DNA from: Thermoplasmata archaeon
GTDB lineage: Archaea; Thermoplasmatota; Thermoplasmata; Lutacidiplasmatales; UBA184
NCBI GenBank assembly: GCA_030039135.1
Contig: JASHQN010000149.1
Span: 1-15,437, forward strand
DNA length: 15,437 bases
Direction: 5' to 3'
Position 1 is the stretch's first letter. Each line of letters starts with the position of its first letter. The position numbers were made by a program, and so were the translations under genes. The notes beneath the pieces were generated by a model. That model was not told the origin of the DNA, made no database searches, and saw only the letters and a list, made by a program, of their open reading frames with translations. Shown here piece after piece: positions 14,085 through 15,437 of this stretch.

Positions 14085-15437
14085 TCAGGACGCCGGGGTC
14101 GACGCGTCGCCGGCGCGGCGCGCGTCGATCCACGCGCGCACCCGTTCCTCGAGCACGCCGAGCGGGATCCCGCCTTCGCCGAGCACCGTATCGTGGAAGC
14201 CTCGCTCGTCGAATCGCTCGCCGAGCGCCTTCTCGGCGAGTGTGCGGAGCTCCCGGATCTTGAGCTGGCCCATCTTGTACGCCAGCGCCTGCGACGGGAT
14301 GACGATGTACCGGTCGACCTCCACGGCGATATCGAGGTCGGTCATCCCCGTGTGCTCCCGGAAGAACTCGATCGCCCGATCCCGGCTCCACCCGAGCACG
14401 TGGAGGCCCGTGTCGACGACGAGACGGACCGACCGCCACATGTCGAAGTCGATCGAGCCCGCGCGGGAGTACGGGTCCTTGTAGAGCCCGAGCTCCTCGC
14501 CGAGGCTCTCCGCATACAGGCCCCAGCCCTCGACGAAGGCCGTCTCGCCGCTGTGCTTGCGGAACTCGGGGACCCCCTCGAGCTCCGCCGCGAGGGCGAT
14601 CTGGAGATGATGGCCGGGCACGGCCTCGTGAAGGGTGAGCGCTTCCATCCGCCACCGCGGGCGCGTCCCGAACCGGTAGGTGTTCGCATAGAACATCCCG
14701 GGTCGCCCCGACTCCGGCGCGCCGGGAAGGTAGTACGCGCTGGGGCTGCTCGGCGCGGCGAAGTCGGGCACCGGGAGCACCCCGTAGGGAAGCCGAGGCA
14801 GCCGACCGAACCGGTGGGCGAGCTCCGGATCGATCCGCTTCGCGATCACCCGGAACCCGTCGACGAGCTCCTCGGCCGTCCGGCTGAAGAACTGGGGGTC
14901 GGAGCGCAGGAACTGGTGGAACTCCGCCAGCGTCCCGGTGAACCCCGTTGCCCGCAGCAGCGTCTGCATCGCTTCCCGATTGCGTCGAACCTCGGCCAGG
15001 CCGATCTCGTGGATCGCTTCCGGCGTGAGGTCGAGGGTCGTGGTCCAGCGGACGTGGTGGAGGTACGCTGCTCGGCCGTCGGGGAGGTCGGACGCCGCGA
15101 CGGTCTCACGGGCAGAGGGAAGGTACTGGTCCACCAGGAAACGATGGAGCCTCACCACCGCCGGACGGATGCCCTGCGCGTACGCCCCACGCACCTCCTC
15201 GAGCAGCCGGCTTCGATCGGCTGCCGCGAGCGCGGCCGGGAGCTCGCGAAAGGGTTCCCAGAGCGGGCTCGTTATGATGTCCTCGGGCGCGAGCCCCGCC
15301 ACCTGGTCCGGTAGGCCGCGGATGGCGATCCTCGGCGGCACGTAGCCCGCGTCGCGGCCCCGCTCCAGCAGCCGAAGGTTCTGGTCGAGGGCGACCGGGA
15401 GCGCGCGCAGTCGCCGAACGATCGCTTCGAGATCGGC
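14085..15437 (-). CDS. DUF885 family metallopeptidase-like protein (N-terminus outside window)
   Basis: About 450 residues are visible; the frame is open past GTG 15341 to the window edge and reads RLRALPVALDQNLRLLERG, which belongs to the family, so 15341 is not the start. The diagnostic zinc-binding motif HEAVPGHH (encoded at 14607-14630) and a downstream FVEGWGLYAESLG (around 14500-14535), whose Glu is the likely third ligand, are intact. So is the C-terminal IVIPSQALAYKMGQLKI typical of DUF885. The family resembles thermolysin-like alpha-helical peptidases; substrates are poorly known. No membrane helix is seen in the visible part. It is convergent with the zinc-ribbon gene, 22 bp apart, with a small GC hairpin (GGGC/GCCC) between. 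Confidence 0.92.
   Translation of the reverse strand, partial: ADLEAIVRRLRALPVALDQNLRLLERGRDAGYVPPRIAIRGLPDQVAGLAPEDIITSPLWEPFRELPAALAAADRSRLLEEVRGAYAQGIRPAVVRLHRFLVDQYLPSARETVAASDLPDGRAAYLHHVRWTTTLDLTPEAIHEIGLAEVRRNREAMQTLLRATGFTGTLAEFHQFLRSDPQFFSRTAEELVDGFRVIAKRIDPELAHRFGRLPRLPYGVLPVPDFAAPSSPSAYYLPGAPESGRPGMFYANTYRFGTRPRWRMEALTLHEAVPGHHLQIALAAELEGVPEFRKHSGETAFVEGWGLYAESLGEELGLYKDPYSRAGSIDFDMWRSVRLVVDTGLHVLGWSRDRAIEFFREHTGMTDLDIAVEVDRYIVIPSQALAYKMGQLKIRELRTLAEKALGERFDERGFHDTVLGEGGIPLGVLEERVRAWIDARRAGDASTPAS

Noticed and set aside
13168..14484. A 438-codon plus-strand open frame starting at ATG 13168.
   Set aside because: Arg-rich shadow that crosses the stops of two convergent, well-supported genes (zinc-ribbon protein and DUF885).

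Overview
The window looks like chromosomal DNA from a GC-rich archaeon, most likely a Thermoplasmatota-type lineage. The evidence is an unmistakable archaeal eIF5A, TATA-box promoters with leaderless or near-leaderless starts, a tRNA whose split T-arm can only be closed by removing a bulge-helix-bulge type intron, a DUF835 domain, and surface proteins with a single membrane anchor and Pro-rich tails. No phage, IS element or CRISPR array is visible. The lineage call is inference.

Layout. (1) 2-961 (+): C-terminal part of a repeat-containing cell-surface protein. (2) 1021-1122 (-): tRNA-Glu(CTC) with a 29-nt intron in the T-loop. (3) 1248-1703 (+): small unrecognised protein, convergent with the next gene and sharing a CTAG stop overlap with it. 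(4) 1700-6082 (-), probably beginning near 6264: giant all-helical protein made of about 23 tandem repeats of about 63 residues. (5) 6361-6747 (-): eIF5A. (6) 6886-11736 (+), divergent from eIF5A: a 1616-residue protein joining a degenerate isoleucyl-tRNA-synthetase-like body (HIGH and KMSKS lost), a helix-hairpin-helix segment, a Pro/Ala-rich linker of about 390 residues, and a C-terminal DUF835 domain. (7) 11818-12600 and 12597-12842 (+): a two-gene membrane-protein operon with a GTGA overlap. (8) 12843-13198: intergenic/leader region with several inverted repeats. (9) 13199-14062 (+): four-helix membrane protein with a cytoplasmic zinc ribbon. (10) 14085 to the window end (-): DUF885 family metallopeptidase-like protein, missing its N-terminus.

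How it fits together. The centre has a translation flavour: eIF5A sits head-to-head with a protein descended from an isoleucyl-tRNA synthetase that can no longer carry the classical catalytic signatures. The second half is dominated by envelope proteins. The strongest candidates for something undescribed are the catalytically stripped synthetase fused to HhH and DUF835, the T-loop tRNA intron, and the very regular 63-residue solenoid. The start of the solenoid gene appears broken by a one-base discrepancy in a G-rich run.
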